Shown: piece after piece, positions 22,408-33,468 of the stretch | How positions within the stretch are numbered: position 1 is the first letter of the stretch | Layout of the letters: every line of letters begins with the position of its first letter | NCBI GenBank assembly: GCA_024195585.1 | Contig: SWBL01000052.1 | Coordinates: 1 to 64,000, forward strand | Length of the DNA stretch: 64,000 nt | Direction: 5' to 3' | DNA from: Aureobasidium sp. EXF-3400 | Taxonomy: Eukaryota; Ascomycota; Dothideomycetes; Dothideales; Saccotheciaceae | Position numbers and translations under genes: made by a program | The notes under the pieces: model-generated | What the model saw: only the letters and a program-made list of their open reading frames with translations | Databases searched by the model: none | Told to the model about the DNA's origin: nothing

Positions 22408-23102
22408 CTAGTGATGGTCCTCGACTGGAGATGCGTATCTGCCAATGGCCAATTCGCCGACAAAGAGGCCAGCAAGGACCGAGAGAAAATATCCAACGTT
22501 CAGGGTCATGACTGCCAGCATACTGTGAAAGGTCAGTTCTGTGATCAGAGTAGAAGGAATTGGCAAACTCACAGCAGGTAACCAAGTCCAGCCTGGATGG
22601 TGTAGACGCAAGCTCTGGGAAGATCGGTACTGATTCTCCAGGGGGCGGTTTCTTTGCTTCTTGACTTTGCTGTAATGATGCGGACTTTCTCGTCGAGGCC
22701 GCGAGATGTTAAAATGGCTTGTTGTTCTGACTTCTCCTTGGCCGCCTCTGACACGTCGGGGAATTGGTCACTATCCTGCTCGCCTTCCTGCTCGCCTCTG
22801 ACGACAACGTAGCGACGCTTCATGGCTCTGTCGTGGAACTTCTGCTCCAGTGTATGTCTCCAAGCTTGTAGTAAGCGCGACAGTATGGCCAAAATGATGA
22901 GGAAGATGCAGGTGCCAGCGTATGCGCCTGTGGAGGTGGGAGTCCATGCTTTGGAGTAGAGAGGAGTGTTGTGGACAGTGGTAAAGACCATGGACATGGA
23001 GCCCATGCCTGACATGGAGGACATTCCAGTAGATGCAGCAGCTGAGGTTGCGCTTGATGAAGCCATGTCCATTGAGGACGACGACATGTGTGACATATCC
23101 AT
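22408..23102 (-). CDS. Ctr-family copper transporter
   Basis: Exons 22573-23102 and 22408-22522 give 214 aa. The ATG at 23102 is chosen because the frame upstream opens only with GTG. The N-terminus is Met/Ser-rich with Mets-type motifs (MDMSHM, MDM, GMSSMSGMGSMSM). TM1 follows at about residues 60-80, then a long charged cytosolic loop with HDRAMKRRY. The TM2/TM3 pair carries the Ctr signature: an MxxxM element (LMLAVM) and a GxxxG element (GYFLSVLAG). These proteins form trimers that import Cu(I). The tail ends in EDHH, a possible metal-binding end. The 50-nt intron splits the conserved GYLLML segment. The gene is divergent from the ferric reductase gene. Confidence 0.92.
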
Positions 23103-23758
23103 GTTGGCAGACGAAGGGTTGCTCAAAGATAGGTGTAGAATGAGTGGCACAACGAGAGCGTTTCAACGAGTGGATTGACTTAAAAGAGCAATTGTCGCAG
23201 ATGGAAGAAGATTAAACCCTGATAGCCAAGTGGGGGTATGCGCGGTTTCCAAGAATGCAGTCAGGACAAGACGCAAGCAATTGGCAAATAGGAAGGATCG
23301 GGCAATGTGAATTGAGAGTATGGTCAGTTGTGGAAAGGCAATCGGAAATAGATGATGTTGGCAGACATGCTGGGCTACGTGGATAGAAGCGTGTTCGGCA
23401 CACTGACAGCGGTCCAGAGGAGTGAGATTGAGCATGTTTAACACGCTAGACCACGCTAGTGACTCCAAGTCGGGTTAGCGGTTTCGGAGTTCACAAAACA
23501 GCCCCTCCCGCGATCTGCAATGGCCGACACAATCAACTCCACCACTTGAGGTCGTTTACGCTGCCATTCTATCCGACATGCCTTGATCCCGTTCTTACCA
23601 TGTGTTGCGCTGGCTCCCACGTTTCCCGTCAATCAACACACGCCATCTCTACATACTGATCTGTTTTCGACCTGGAATCCACGACTCGGACCGCCGCATC
23701 TGCCTCGCAGCTTGCTGATTGAACACTTTCTCTGTCGCCTCCATTCGACTGCTTCAAT
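23103..23758. promoter_or_regulatory. Shared divergent promoter, Ctr and ferric reductase
   Basis: 656 bp between the two start codons. TGCTCA cores occur at 23119-23125 (TTGCTCA, in the Ctr leader) and 23429-23434 (minus strand). Head-to-head arrangement allows co-regulation by a copper or iron factor. No coding feature is seen. Confidence 0.4.
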
Positions 23759-25980
23759 ATGGATATGTCCATGGGTGGTATGGATATGTCCATGGGCAAC
23801 ATGTCCATGGGCAATGGCATCCCTAGCCCCTTCACCTTTGAGAGAATGTACTGGGCTGTCGTTGGCGCCGCCATTGCTGCTTTCACTCTCGTCAACCTAT
23901 ACAGCTGGTTTCTGTGTCGACAAAGGTAGTCGCAATCCTTTCGCATATTTCTTCGCCAGATCCATACTCACATAATGTCAGGTTACGATCAACAAGCATG
24001 ACTCCCGCCAAACCAAAAGCCTTCCCTTTCCTCGCCATGGCAACATGTACCGCCCTCATTCGCGAACTTGCCAATGCTTCACTGCCAGTCTTTGCCGTCA
24101 AATCTCTCAGAATACCTTCCCCAACCCTTGGGAAAGCCTCGATCGTTGGTGCAAACATAGTCGTACTCCTGGTCATGTGTTTCTACAAGCTCGACGTCAG
24201 CGACCGATGGTCTTTTGAGAATATCGGATACCGCACAGGCTTCGTCACTCTTTGTCAATTGCCCCTTCTCTTCCTCCTGGCTGGAAAGCGCAATATCATC
24301 GCTGCTCTGATCGGCTCTTCATATGAGCGTATCAATTGGCTTCATCGCTGGGCTTCGCGATGCTTCCTTCTGACAGCAACCATTCACATGGGCTACTGGT
24401 TCGCAGACTGGGCTCCCTACGACTACATTGGCACCAAAATCCGAACCGATCCTATCACAAAGCATGGTGTTATCGCCTGGGCTATCTTGGTTTGGATCAC
24501 CATCAGCTCCATGACTCCTATCCGTGGTTGGAGCTATGAATTCTTTGTGGTTCAACATATCATTTCTTTCGCTGTCTTCATCGGCTTTGTCTATTTGCAC
24601 ATCCCTGCCGAGGTCAAGCATTGGGTCTGGATCTGCGTCGGCCTGTTCTTCTTCGACCGCGTCGTACGAGGCTTCTTTTACCTTTACAATAACTTATCTA
24701 TCTTGCATCCCAGCCAAAGGAAGGATGGCACAATGGGTAAGCTGTGGGCTCTCAACGCCGAACTCACTGCTTTGCCAAACAACACTACACGGGTCACCAT
24801 CAACAATCCTCCAATCTCTTGGCGTCCTGGTCAACACGTCTTTCTTTCCGCCCACTCACTAGCCCCAATGCAGGCGCATCCCTTCACCATCTCCTCTCTA
24901 CCCAGCGATGGCAAAATGGAGTTCTTAATCCAATCCAAGAAGGGTGGTACTCAAAGAATCTATCGACAAGCGGAGAAAATTGGGATGAGCCTCCCCCAAA
25001 CTAATGGAGACCTCACTAGAGGCATGTCGACAAGTGTTGCTATTGAAGGCCCTTATGGTCGCATTCGTCCTCTACAACAATTCGACAGTGTCGTCTTGCT
25101 CGCCGGTAGCTCTGGTGCATCATATACCATGCCATTGCTACGCGACATTGTCCATTCGTGGAACTCTATGGATGGTCAAAGCAAGAGTCAACGTGAAAAG
25201 CCAGTGACCAGGCATGTGAGATATATATGGATCGTCAAGTCTGGCTCTCAACTAAGCTGGTTCTCTACGCAACTCAGCCAAGTCATGGATGATGTCGCTC
25301 GCCTTCAGGAACAGGGCCACGATGTCAGTGTTGATATCAGCGCTTACATCACGTGTGATGACACATTCACCACTGAACAGAAGACCCTGCTCGACGCCTG
25401 GAGAGCATACTCGACATCAACATCCACGAAATATGGTTCAGTGACAGAGGTCCTCAACTCAACCGATGATGAAGAATATAACGACTACAGCATGGACAAA
25501 AAGTTCAGCTCCAAAGATGAGAAAATCGAGGTCCAAGAACTCGATCGCTATTCCATGTCCGATAAAGCCGAACCTACATCAAAGCAGTCTTGTGGACTCA
25601 ACGGCACATGTTGCTGTACCGCCACAATCGAAGACGAAGACGACGATGAAGCCATCAGACCTGCATGCACCTGTAATTGTGGAGCGGGTCCTTCACGAAC
25701 AGACAGCTCAACATCGAGCAATCTAAACGAGAAACCCAAGCCGAAACAACCGTTCTTGCATCCTGCAATCTCGGTTTTCTCAGGTCGACCAGCTTGCAGG
25801 AATGTCATCCGCAAGACGCTCGAGCAAGCCTATGGCGAGAGTGCCGTCGTCGTTTGTGGACCTCAGGGCTTAGTCAACGATGTGAGAACGAGCGTGGTCT
25901 CGCTTAGTGACGAGAGAGCGGTCCACAAGGGCACAGGCGCTCAGGGCATATGGTTACATGCCGAGGCCTTTGGATACTGA
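23759..25980 (+). CDS. Ferric/cupric reductase with Met-rich N-terminus
   Basis: Exons 23759-23925 and 23982-25980 give 721 aa. The N-terminal ~20 residues are Met-rich (repeats of MDMSMG and NMSMG), like a Ctr Mets domain, followed by a first membrane segment. The ferric reductase core has two His-x13-His pairs (in LHRWASRCFLL...H and QHIISFAVFIG...H) for two haems. The FAD site HPFTISS, the NADPH motifs (LLAGSSGASYTMP) and the terminal CGPQGLVNDVR are all present. Between the NADPH subdomains lies an insert with seven Cys (about residues 593-622, CCC and CTCNC) next to an acidic run. The family reduces Fe(III) and Cu(II) at the plasma membrane ahead of uptake. The neighbouring Ctr and X325-like genes favour copper as a substrate. 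Confidence 0.92.
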
Positions 25981-27412
25981 GTGAACTGTGTGTAGAATGA
26001 CATTAGTCCATGTCAATATAGAAATGCCGTTATGACCTTTTGCTATAAAGCAATCTCTTATATCTCTTCTCCAATCAGATCAGAGTGAGTTGACATAAGA
26101 AGGATGCGATCGCGTATAAGGTTCTGCGATCTCAAACCACTGTCATCTTCTGGCGGGATAACGTGATGCCGCTTGCCGGGAGTAATCCCTGGGCTTGTGT
26201 GCTGGCGTAATTCGTCTCCCCAGTTTACCAGATCGCCGAAGATTGATCGACGTTTTTCCCGAGACCCGACCGTTCGGAGCATGTGGGTTGTGCATGGTCG
26301 CTGAGCCTGCATAACCGAATACCTTGATCCAACCACAGCAGTTGCCTTTGATCGCGACAACTTTCCCCGATCATCTCTGCTTTCCCTGTCCATGAATCTT
26401 TTAGCACACAGTCAACTCTCGGAATCTGATCTAGATTTACAGTAGCTTCTGTCAATACATGTCTCGGTGTTGCTAGAAGAGCCGCTCCGGTAATTCTTCC
26501 AAGAATCGCCTCTCCCGAACAGGAAAACGCCCCACTTTGAGGTTAACTTCTCGGCAATGCCATTAGCTGCCGTGGACTATCAGCTCGATCATCTCGAATC
26601 CTTCGGTCGATTCTGCAAGACGACGTATTACCCGTCCTTTGGCTGGCTGGGTGATTAGCGACTCGCAGGTACCTTGTGTACGAACTTCGTATAGATCGAG
26701 CTGAAGCGTGAGGGTTGCTTTTTGTACACACAGCTGGCGACTCATGGTATAAGCGGGTCGAGTTGCTGTTATACTGTCGTCAGGATAGCCAGCTGAGTCT
26801 CTGTGCCTGAGTCTGAGTCCACAACGGACACACGGCTATGCAACGGTCCAAGATTCGAGATTGTAGCGGCTCAGAAGCATGGTTCATCGTCTGTACAGTT
26901 CGATGAAGCACGTGTGACTGCCGTCGCAACGATCCCACATGTACACACCGAGTAACGAGCTAACAACAGCGGCAACACAATAGCCTTTGGCTCCCGGACC
27001 AGTCACCGACTCTCACCGTGCTCCCTCTCAACACGCGGCATGGCGGAGCCTAGCTATAACCTGTGGCGTTCGTTCGTCCGACCACATTTGCAAGCGGGGC
27101 CCTAACATCAACATGGATGTTCCCAGTACAAGAAAAGTCTGTCTTCCTTCAACAGGCATCTTCTCATCTTCGATCACTCTTCCATCTTGTTGTACCTGGC
27201 TGTTGAACGACGATCAATCCTACAAGGACAGCCTATCGGAAGTCACAAAGCCCTGTCATCACATCATTGACACCTGCGGGGTCTACATATAAGAGGTCAC
27301 CTGCGTCCGCCTATCCGGTCCCGTCGAGCGAGCGTACCTGAATTCCGAACAGGTCCTTCCAACGGTCATCCTCTCTCACAATCATTAGAAACGACTGGTC
27401 TACCAAGTCGAT
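25981..27412. other. 1.4-kb intergenic stretch, no gene supported
   Basis: Probably 3' region of the reductase gene plus a long promoter for the RGS gene. Short frames of 60-110 codons overlap one another and show no protein features. Confidence 0.55.
27298..27303 (+). promoter_or_regulatory. TATA-like element, RGS gene
   Basis: TATAAG about 115 bases upstream of the ATG at 27413. Confidence 0.3.
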
Positions 27413-28873
27413 ATGGTTTACTCACTTAGTTATCGACGCCCGAGCCGAGTCTCTGATGGATCCTCCTTCACATCCTCGAATGACAAAAGGTTATCCGGAG
27501 AAGGATCGTACCATTCAGGAACATCTGGTTCCATCAAAGGCATCCCTGAGGCATTGTCCTTCGATCGAATCATAGCTGGCGGCACCTGCCCTGTATGTAT
27601 CATCGATCTCATCTATGCTAAGAACCCACACCTGACTCTGTCTGTATAGCCATGCACCACGCGTGACTTTATGAACTATCTGAAGTACATCGAACACAGT
27701 GCTGAGAACCTGCAATTCTATCTCTGGTATCGAAGTTATGTTGAACGTTTCGACAAGTTGCCAGCTTCCGAGAAGGCATTGTCGCCAGAATGGAGTGCTG
27801 CCCAGATGGACAACGAGATCACTCAACCTACTCGTCGAAAGAAGACTCCTACAGCGATCGCTACCGTTCTCGAAGGGACTGAATTTGCCGATACGGTACC
27901 TCTAGCTTCCGAGAAACGCGACCCTTTCAATGATCCTCGTAGCGAGTCTCCTGAGACAACGAGGGCTCCTGCATCTCCTACTTTCTCCGACTTTTCGTCT
28001 TCGTTCAGCACAGAGAGACCTGTATCTGGCCAATCAGACTTCAACCGCAAGGCCGAGACAGCATTGACGGATGCAGGTATGCGATGGAAGCCTTGTAAGT
28101 ATCAAGATTCTCTTTCGCTGGAGACAGTTTGCTGACACTACAAAGTCACCGCACAACCCTTCCGTGAAGAAATGACACGCATAATCACAATCTACATTGC
28201 TGTCGATGGATCACGTCAGCTCAACCTCTCTGATCGTGAACGAACCGCTGTTCTGCATGCCCTCCAACATACCACACACCCTTCTGCTCTACGCGCCGCA
28301 TTCACCAGCGCAGAGTTCTCCCTCCGTCGGCAAGCCCATCCCAACTTCATCCGCTGGACCATCTGCAACGGCAATCGCCCTCGTGTGGTCTTCGCCCGAG
28401 GCCTGGGTATCTCCCTAATCCTCCTCGGTATCCTCGCAGACCTCCTCATCACATTGAGCTCTGTAGGCCGTGCATGGCGTGTCCTACCCATTGTCAGCTT
28501 AATGCTAGGTGTCTCTACCCTAATCGCCGCCTGGAAAGGCATGTGCGTCGTCCTACATGGAATGCACCACCGCCACCTGCGTCCCTGGGAACTCTTCGCC
28601 GACCCCGAAGATGTGTCTATGAAAACCAGCTCTGAGGATTCATTGATCAATCCTCCTACCGATACAGGCAGCTATGAAGATGAGCCTTGGGTGGCCAAGT
28701 ACGAGAAACGCAATATCATTCGCAAGATTTTCGACCGTGAAATTTGGATTCAGGAGCCGGCTTTGAGACAGATTCAGGATACGATTTTCATCCAGAGTTT
28801 GTTGGGTGCGTTTTTGGTCTCGTGTGTGGTTGTTGGCATTTTCTGCGCTGTACCACATGGTGGGTATTTCTAG
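27413..28873 (+). CDS. RGS-domain membrane protein, Rax1-like
   Basis: Exons 27413-27592, 27650-28094 and 28146-28873 give 450 aa; the junctions are clean. A Ser-rich N-terminus precedes a split RGS domain. The first half (about 45-105) contains TRDFMNYLKYIEHSAENLQFYLWYRSY. A ~100-residue disordered insert with SP/TP motifs follows, and the second half contains QPFREEMTRIITIYIA. Three membrane segments follow (GISLILLGILADLLITL, LPIVSLMLGVSTLIAAW and the C-terminal LLGAFLVSCVVVGIF). RGS plus three TM is the Rax1 layout. Rax1 marks the bud/cell pole in yeast; related fungal RGS proteins modulate G-alpha signalling. Whether it has GAP activity cannot be told. Confidence 0.87.
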
Positions 28874-29135
28874 ATTGGTCGGACTTTTTGGTGACCCTTG
28901 TATGTAAGATAGGGTTTAATGTGTTTATGGTGACGATAATGACAAGGCTGGAATTGGATGTATATAGATTGGAGTCTGACATGAACTTCTTCACACTTTC
29001 AGGAACACTGTTGAGATGCTAGACAACAAATATCAATTTCTGTCTATGACTATACAAATTGCTCCAGGAGATTAACAAAACGTGGGTATCTTTTTCATGT
29101 TAGGACAAATAGCAGACATGCAAGTGTCAGCAAGA

Positions 29136-30151
29136 TTATTGCTGAGGACAGCCATCGGCTTCGCTGAGCATATCTTGGGCGGCGTTCATGTCGCCGACTA
29201 GGCCAGGCGGAGGTGCTCCCGCTGCTTGCATCTGTATTGTATGTCAGCAAATTCAGATGAGAAGAAGATTGGAAGTGCACGTACCTGTTGCATCTTATCC
29301 ACGATGTATTCTCTATCTTCCTTGTTATCGTCATTGAAGTCTTTCTTCTCAAATCTTTCGACGATATCCTTGACGACAGATTGCTGTGTGTGATAACGTT
29401 CCAAGTCTTGTTTTGATGTAGAATCCTTGTTCTTTTCCAGCCACTCAGGGAAGTTGTCATGTAGCTCTTTCATAGGCTCATATAGAATGTCTTTATTGAC
29501 TAGTTGTTCCATCATGCCCATGAGCATGGAATTGAAGTCTCCTTGGTCACCATCCATGGCAGGGAAGTTGCCAGATTCTAGGTCCTTGAGCATTTGTGCG
29601 AGCATGTCGTCTTGGGATGAGGTTGCAGCAGCAGCCGAAGCAGATTCGCCGGAAGCTTGCATGCGTTCCATGGTCTTTTCTATGGTTGAAGCAAAAGCGG
29701 GTTTGGCGGCTGACGAAGAGGTAGGAGCGGTAGGATTTGTCTTTGGCCTGGAGGCAGCGTCTGCTGATTGGGCAGATGTACCGGCAGCTTCTTGTTCAGC
29801 GGCAGCGCTGAGCTCCTTCATCATCTCTTGAAACTGTTTCTGCATTTCTGGGTCCTCTCCGAGGCCTCCCAGCAGCTCGGCCATGCCAGCTTGCAATTGG
29901 CGAGCGAACTCATCGTCCTCGGTAGGCGGTTGTGTGGGTGCAGACGAAGAGGATGGATTCGATTGAGCAGTAGTTGAGGAAGCAGCGGTAGGGTTAGAGG
30001 AAGGAGCAGTAGTAGCGGAAGCAGCAGTGTTTTTCGGATCCTTGATGGAAGTGGCCGAGAAGTCGTCCAGCATGTCATCAAGGTCGGAAAGATCGTCCTC
30101 GTCAGGGTCCGGTGCCATTTCGACGTGTTTCTCCGGATGCTTCTCTGCCAT
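29136..30151 (-). CDS. PEX19: Peroxisome biogenesis protein PEX19
   Basis: Exons 29285-30151 and 29136-29231 give 320 aa. The acidic N-terminus (DEDDLSDLDDMLDDF) is the Pex3-binding region. A Ser/Thr/Ala-rich linker is followed by the helical cargo-binding domain with FNSMLMGMMEQLVNKDILYEPMKELHDNFPEWL, a strong Pex19 signature. Exon 2 encodes the tail GAPPPGLVGDM and ends in CPQQ, a CaaX box for farnesylation. The protein is the cytosolic chaperone and receptor for peroxisomal membrane proteins. It is convergent with the RGS gene and divergent from UBC9. Confidence 0.95.
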
Positions 30152-30579
30152 GTTGATGATCTACTCGATAAGTGAAGGAAAGTACCACAGTGAAGATGAC
30201 GGAAGGAGCGAGTGTTATAGAGCAAGCCTGAATTGTTTCACAGTCACTTCAGTCTCTTTGGCCCGGAGAGCCGAGGCCTCTTCGGACCTGCCACCTTCAC
30301 AAGGAAACGGCATCCGTCACCGATTGCGGGGAGCTGTCTGTTTGCTTGGTTTGGCTGATTCGAGAGACAATCAGATCAGATTAGACAAGGACGGCGGCGC
30401 CAACTCTTGTTCAGCAGAAACACAACTCTGGTCGCTTTCATCTCTCACCAACACTTGATTGCCTTTGTCGCGTACCTGCCTGAGCGAATCACACCGCTTA
30501 CTCGTGCCACCACACCAACATCTCTTCCACCCCGACACACGAGACCACCTCTCACGTCTGACACATCACCCCGTCCACA
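30152..30579. other. Divergent promoter region, PEX19/UBC9
   Basis: 428 bp between the two start codons; no coding feature or recognisable element beyond CT-rich stretches on the UBC9 side. Confidence 0.55.
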
Positions 30580-31114
30580 ATGTCGCTCTGCTCCAACCGC
30601 CTCTCGGAGGAGCGCAAGCAATGGCGCAAAGACCATCCTTTCGGCTTCGTCGCAAAGCCCGCAAAGAACTCTCAGGGTGGTCTCGATCTCCAAAAGTGGG
30701 AGTGCTCCATCCCCGGCAAGGAAAAGACCATGTGGGAGGGCGGTCTCTTCAAGCTCGAGGTCCAGTTCCCTGACGAGTACCCTACCAAGCCCCCAAAGTG
30801 TACGTTAACACATGTTACCAAGCCATCTACTACCTTCAAGACTAACACTCATGTCCTTAGGCAAGTTCGTTCCTCCTCTCTTCCACCCCAACGTCTACCC
30901 TTCCGGAACTGTTTGCTTGTCCATTCTCAACGAAGAGGAAGGCTGGAAGCCCGCCATCACCATCAAGGAGATCCTCCTCGGCATTCAATCTCTGTTGAAC
31001 GAGCCCAACCCCGAGTCGCCTGCTCAGGCCGAGGCCTACAACCTGTTCCGCAAGGACCGCGCTGCCTACGACAAGAAGATCAAGCAGGTCGTCAGAGACA
31101 ACCCGGCCCCTTGA
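30580..31114 (+). CDS. UBC9: SUMO-conjugating enzyme UBC9
   Basis: Exons 30580-30799 and 30861-31114 give 157 aa, the normal length. The UBC fold is fully recognisable: N-terminal [20 protein letters not shown], then [23 protein letters not shown]. The active-site segment [15 protein letters not shown] puts the catalytic Cys at residue 92 (Cys93 in the human enzyme). The Ubc9-specific [28 protein letters not shown] follows. The enzyme transfers SUMO to lysines in target proteins in the nucleus and is usually essential. Confidence 0.97.
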
Positions 31115-31321
31115 AAGCCTCGGTCTGATCTTGCGATTCACCGAAATGACGATTACGAATCAAACAATGCATTTCTGACTTCGGACAACCCAAAACATGC
31201 GACAAGCGTCGAGTTGAGAGGATTATACGGCACGGCCGATGCTGGAAAGAAGGCGAGGGACTTGTTGATAAGATACTTTATTCACATACGCTGCAGAGAG
31301 AGCAGCCCGGCAGTCTCACTC

Positions 31322-32983
31322 TTACGACGACGAAGCCACCAGTTTACCCAGAACCTCTGCCACCTGGTCTGGCTTCTCTACCATGGGCAGATGACCCGCT
31401 CCTGAAATCTCGACGCACTCTGCGCCATCGCTGCCATATCTGGCAGCCATTTCTTTCATAGTCTTTGGCAGAACTCCGTCTCCACTGCCAACCACGAATA
31501 CACCCTTTACTTTTCCACTCTTCATGTGCGGCTGGAAGTTGTAGTCGCACAGTGCCTCCACGCTCTTCCTGAATCCTTCCAGACTGTTGTTGATGACCAT
31601 CTGTTTGACTCTCTCGCACTCCTTTTCCATCTCGCCTCCATCGTAGCTTTCCTTGACAAACCATCTTCGTACTGTGACCTCGGCGAGTTCTTCTCCAACA
31701 ATCTTCTCGCCCTCCTCGCCCGATGCGTTCTCCTTTTCGCAAATGGCCACTCTCTCGCCCCAAGCCTTTCTGTTGACTTCAGGGTTCTTGTCGTTGGTGT
31801 CGCATGCCATGAAAGAACCGATTCTGTCCGGGTATGTCAGGGCAGCATTGATCACTGATGCTCCGCCCATGCTGACACCAGCAATGGCTGCTGCCTTGGG
31901 CACCTTGAGAGCGTCAAGCAGAGATATGATGTCTGAAGCCAACACATCCATAGTGACGAGCTTCTCGCCAGCCTTGCTCGTGCGGCCTCTGGTGTTGTAT
32001 CTCAAGATACGGTATTGCTTGTTCTTCGCGAGGAACGAGTCCACAAAGCGGTCCCAAATTCCGTAGGAGGTCAGGATGGAGTTGCAGAGCACGATCAATG
32101 GTGCATCGGGATGTGTAGAGCCTTCCAGTCTGTATTCCAGCTCTGCTCCATCAGCTGTCGTGATGTACGATTGCACGGCACCGCCACCATTGCCCGTAGA
32201 AAAGGTTCTGGTCTGTGTAGCCGGGCTATCCCATTTTTTGAATCCTGCAGCGGCAAAGTTTTGGAGATCGCGAGGAGCAGGACCAAAGGTGTAGAAGAGC
32301 TCGTACTCGCGTCTGACCTTCTGCTCAACCACATTGGTCATGATGTCCTTGGCCCAATGAGTGTCGTTTGTGGCCTGCCACTCCTTGCCACCCAGACCAT
32401 TCTTTGGTGCGTATTCGTGCAGAGCCATATACTCGACCTCATCCTTCTTGTCGATAGCAGCAGTGACATAACGTCTTGTACGCAGCCAACCAGGCACCTT
32501 TGACAGCATATCGATATGCTCCTCGTTGTACCATTTGTCCAACTCTTCACCCTTTCTCCCAGCCTTCAATCTCAAACTCACAGACACCATAACATTACCC
32601 TCCCCATAATTCTTGATGTCCTCCAACTTCTTGAACTCCTTGGCTTCTCTGCTGCTCACCAAGTCAAAGCTTCTTCTATCGATGGCAACACTGGGTCTAA
32701 TGTCTCTTTCTCTTTGGGTTTGGATGGGGGCACCGCGGAGAGCGAGGTATGACTCTGAATTGAAGGCGTCCATGTCGTCGGTGTCGTAGATGGCCATCCA
32801 TTCGTGCTTGCCTTTGCCTTGGTCGGCGGTGTCGCGGGCGCGGTAGCGGAAGCCATTGTGGATGAAGGGGAGGCGGAGACGATTGGGTCCGTGTTCGTTA
32901 TTATACCAGTCGTGGAACTCGGCGGATGGGAGGTCGGCCGAGGGTTGCATGGTTACATACAGGATTCCTGGTGTCTTTGCCAT
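31322..32983 (-). CDS. EthD-EthD-alpha/beta-hydrolase fusion, candidate carboxymuconolactone hydrolase
   Basis: A single exon of 553 aa. The start is the ATG at 32983; the open frame above opens with TTG only. Residues 1-115 and 125-250 are two EthD-like dimeric alpha/beta-barrel units, each with a WYNxEH motif (WYNNEHGPNR and WYNEEHIDML). About residues 285-553 form an alpha/beta hydrolase like 3-oxoadipate enol-lactonases. The likely triad is Ser371 (GVSMGG), Asp502 (GSGDGV) and His531 (GAGHLP). There is no signal peptide. The next two genes encode 3-carboxymuconate cyclase and a carboxymuconolactone-decarboxylase-like protein. I therefore infer a role in opening, and perhaps decarboxylating, 3-carboxymuconolactone on the way to beta-ketoadipate. 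Confidence 0.82.
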   Translation of the reverse strand: MAKTPGILYVTMQPSADLPSAEFHDWYNNEHGPNRLRLPFIHNGFRYRARDTADQGKGKHEWMAIYDTDDMDAFNSESYLALRGAPIQTQRERDIRPSVAIDRRSFDLVSSREAKEFKKLEDIKNYGEGNVMVSVSLRLKAGRKGEELDKWYNEEHIDMLSKVPGWLRTRRYVTAAIDKKDEVEYMALHEYAPKNGLGGKEWQATNDTHWAKDIMTNVVEQKVRREYELFYTFGPAPRDLQNFAAAGFKKWDSPATQTRTFSTGNGGGAVQSYITTADGAELEYRLEGSTHPDAPLIVLCNSILTSYGIWDRFVDSFLAKNKQYRILRYNTRGRTSKAGEKLVTMDVLASDIISLLDALKVPKAAAIAGVSMGGASVINAALTYPDRIGSFMACDTNDKNPEVNRKAWGERVAICEKENASGEEGEKIVGEELAEVTVRRWFVKESYDGGEMEKECERVKQMVINNSLEGFRKSVEALCDYNFQPHMKSGKVKGVFVVGSGDGVLPKTMKEMAARYGSDGAECVEISGAGHLPMVEKPDQVAEVLGKLVASSS

Positions 32984-33468
32984 GGTTGCGGTGTTCTCTT
33001 TGGATTGTTGTCTCAATTGACAGTGGAAGGAGAATGGGTTGGAGGTGGAAGAATGCTTTTGGAAACGTCTATCAGGCTAGGTAAGAAGATCTTGGACCTT
33101 GATTGTCACACTCCCGTGTCGGCAGCCGAACACGGCGAGAGCACTCACATCCCGAGTGACGATGCCGTCTGCTTCCCGAACACAAAACATCGAGTCCGTG
33201 GGATGAGGGGTAGTGGGGTCGTTCCTTTGGCACACGGCAGAAGCTGCGGCAGACAGAGACATGTTCCAAACACGTTCTTTTTCAAGATATCAGTGTGATC
33301 CTGGTTCAACAAGCATTTGTATTCTTATGCTGATTAACAACAACAATCTACGAATCTATATGTGCTAGAGCAACACTCTTATGCACGAGTGCTAATGTTC
33401 AGGGGATGTATGGGTTGGAGGAACTGTCTAGTCGAGTTGTGAAGTTTTCTGGCTTATATGCGTATTTT
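32984..33468. other. Promoter of fusion gene and 3' region of cyclase gene
   Basis: 485 bp with no coding feature supported. It contains G-rich motifs near 33200-33220. Confidence 0.5.

Noticed and set aside
22148..22585. 145-codon minus-strand frame over the Ctr 3' end
   Set aside because: It is a read-through of the Ctr intron in another frame; the spliced Ctr protein explains the region.
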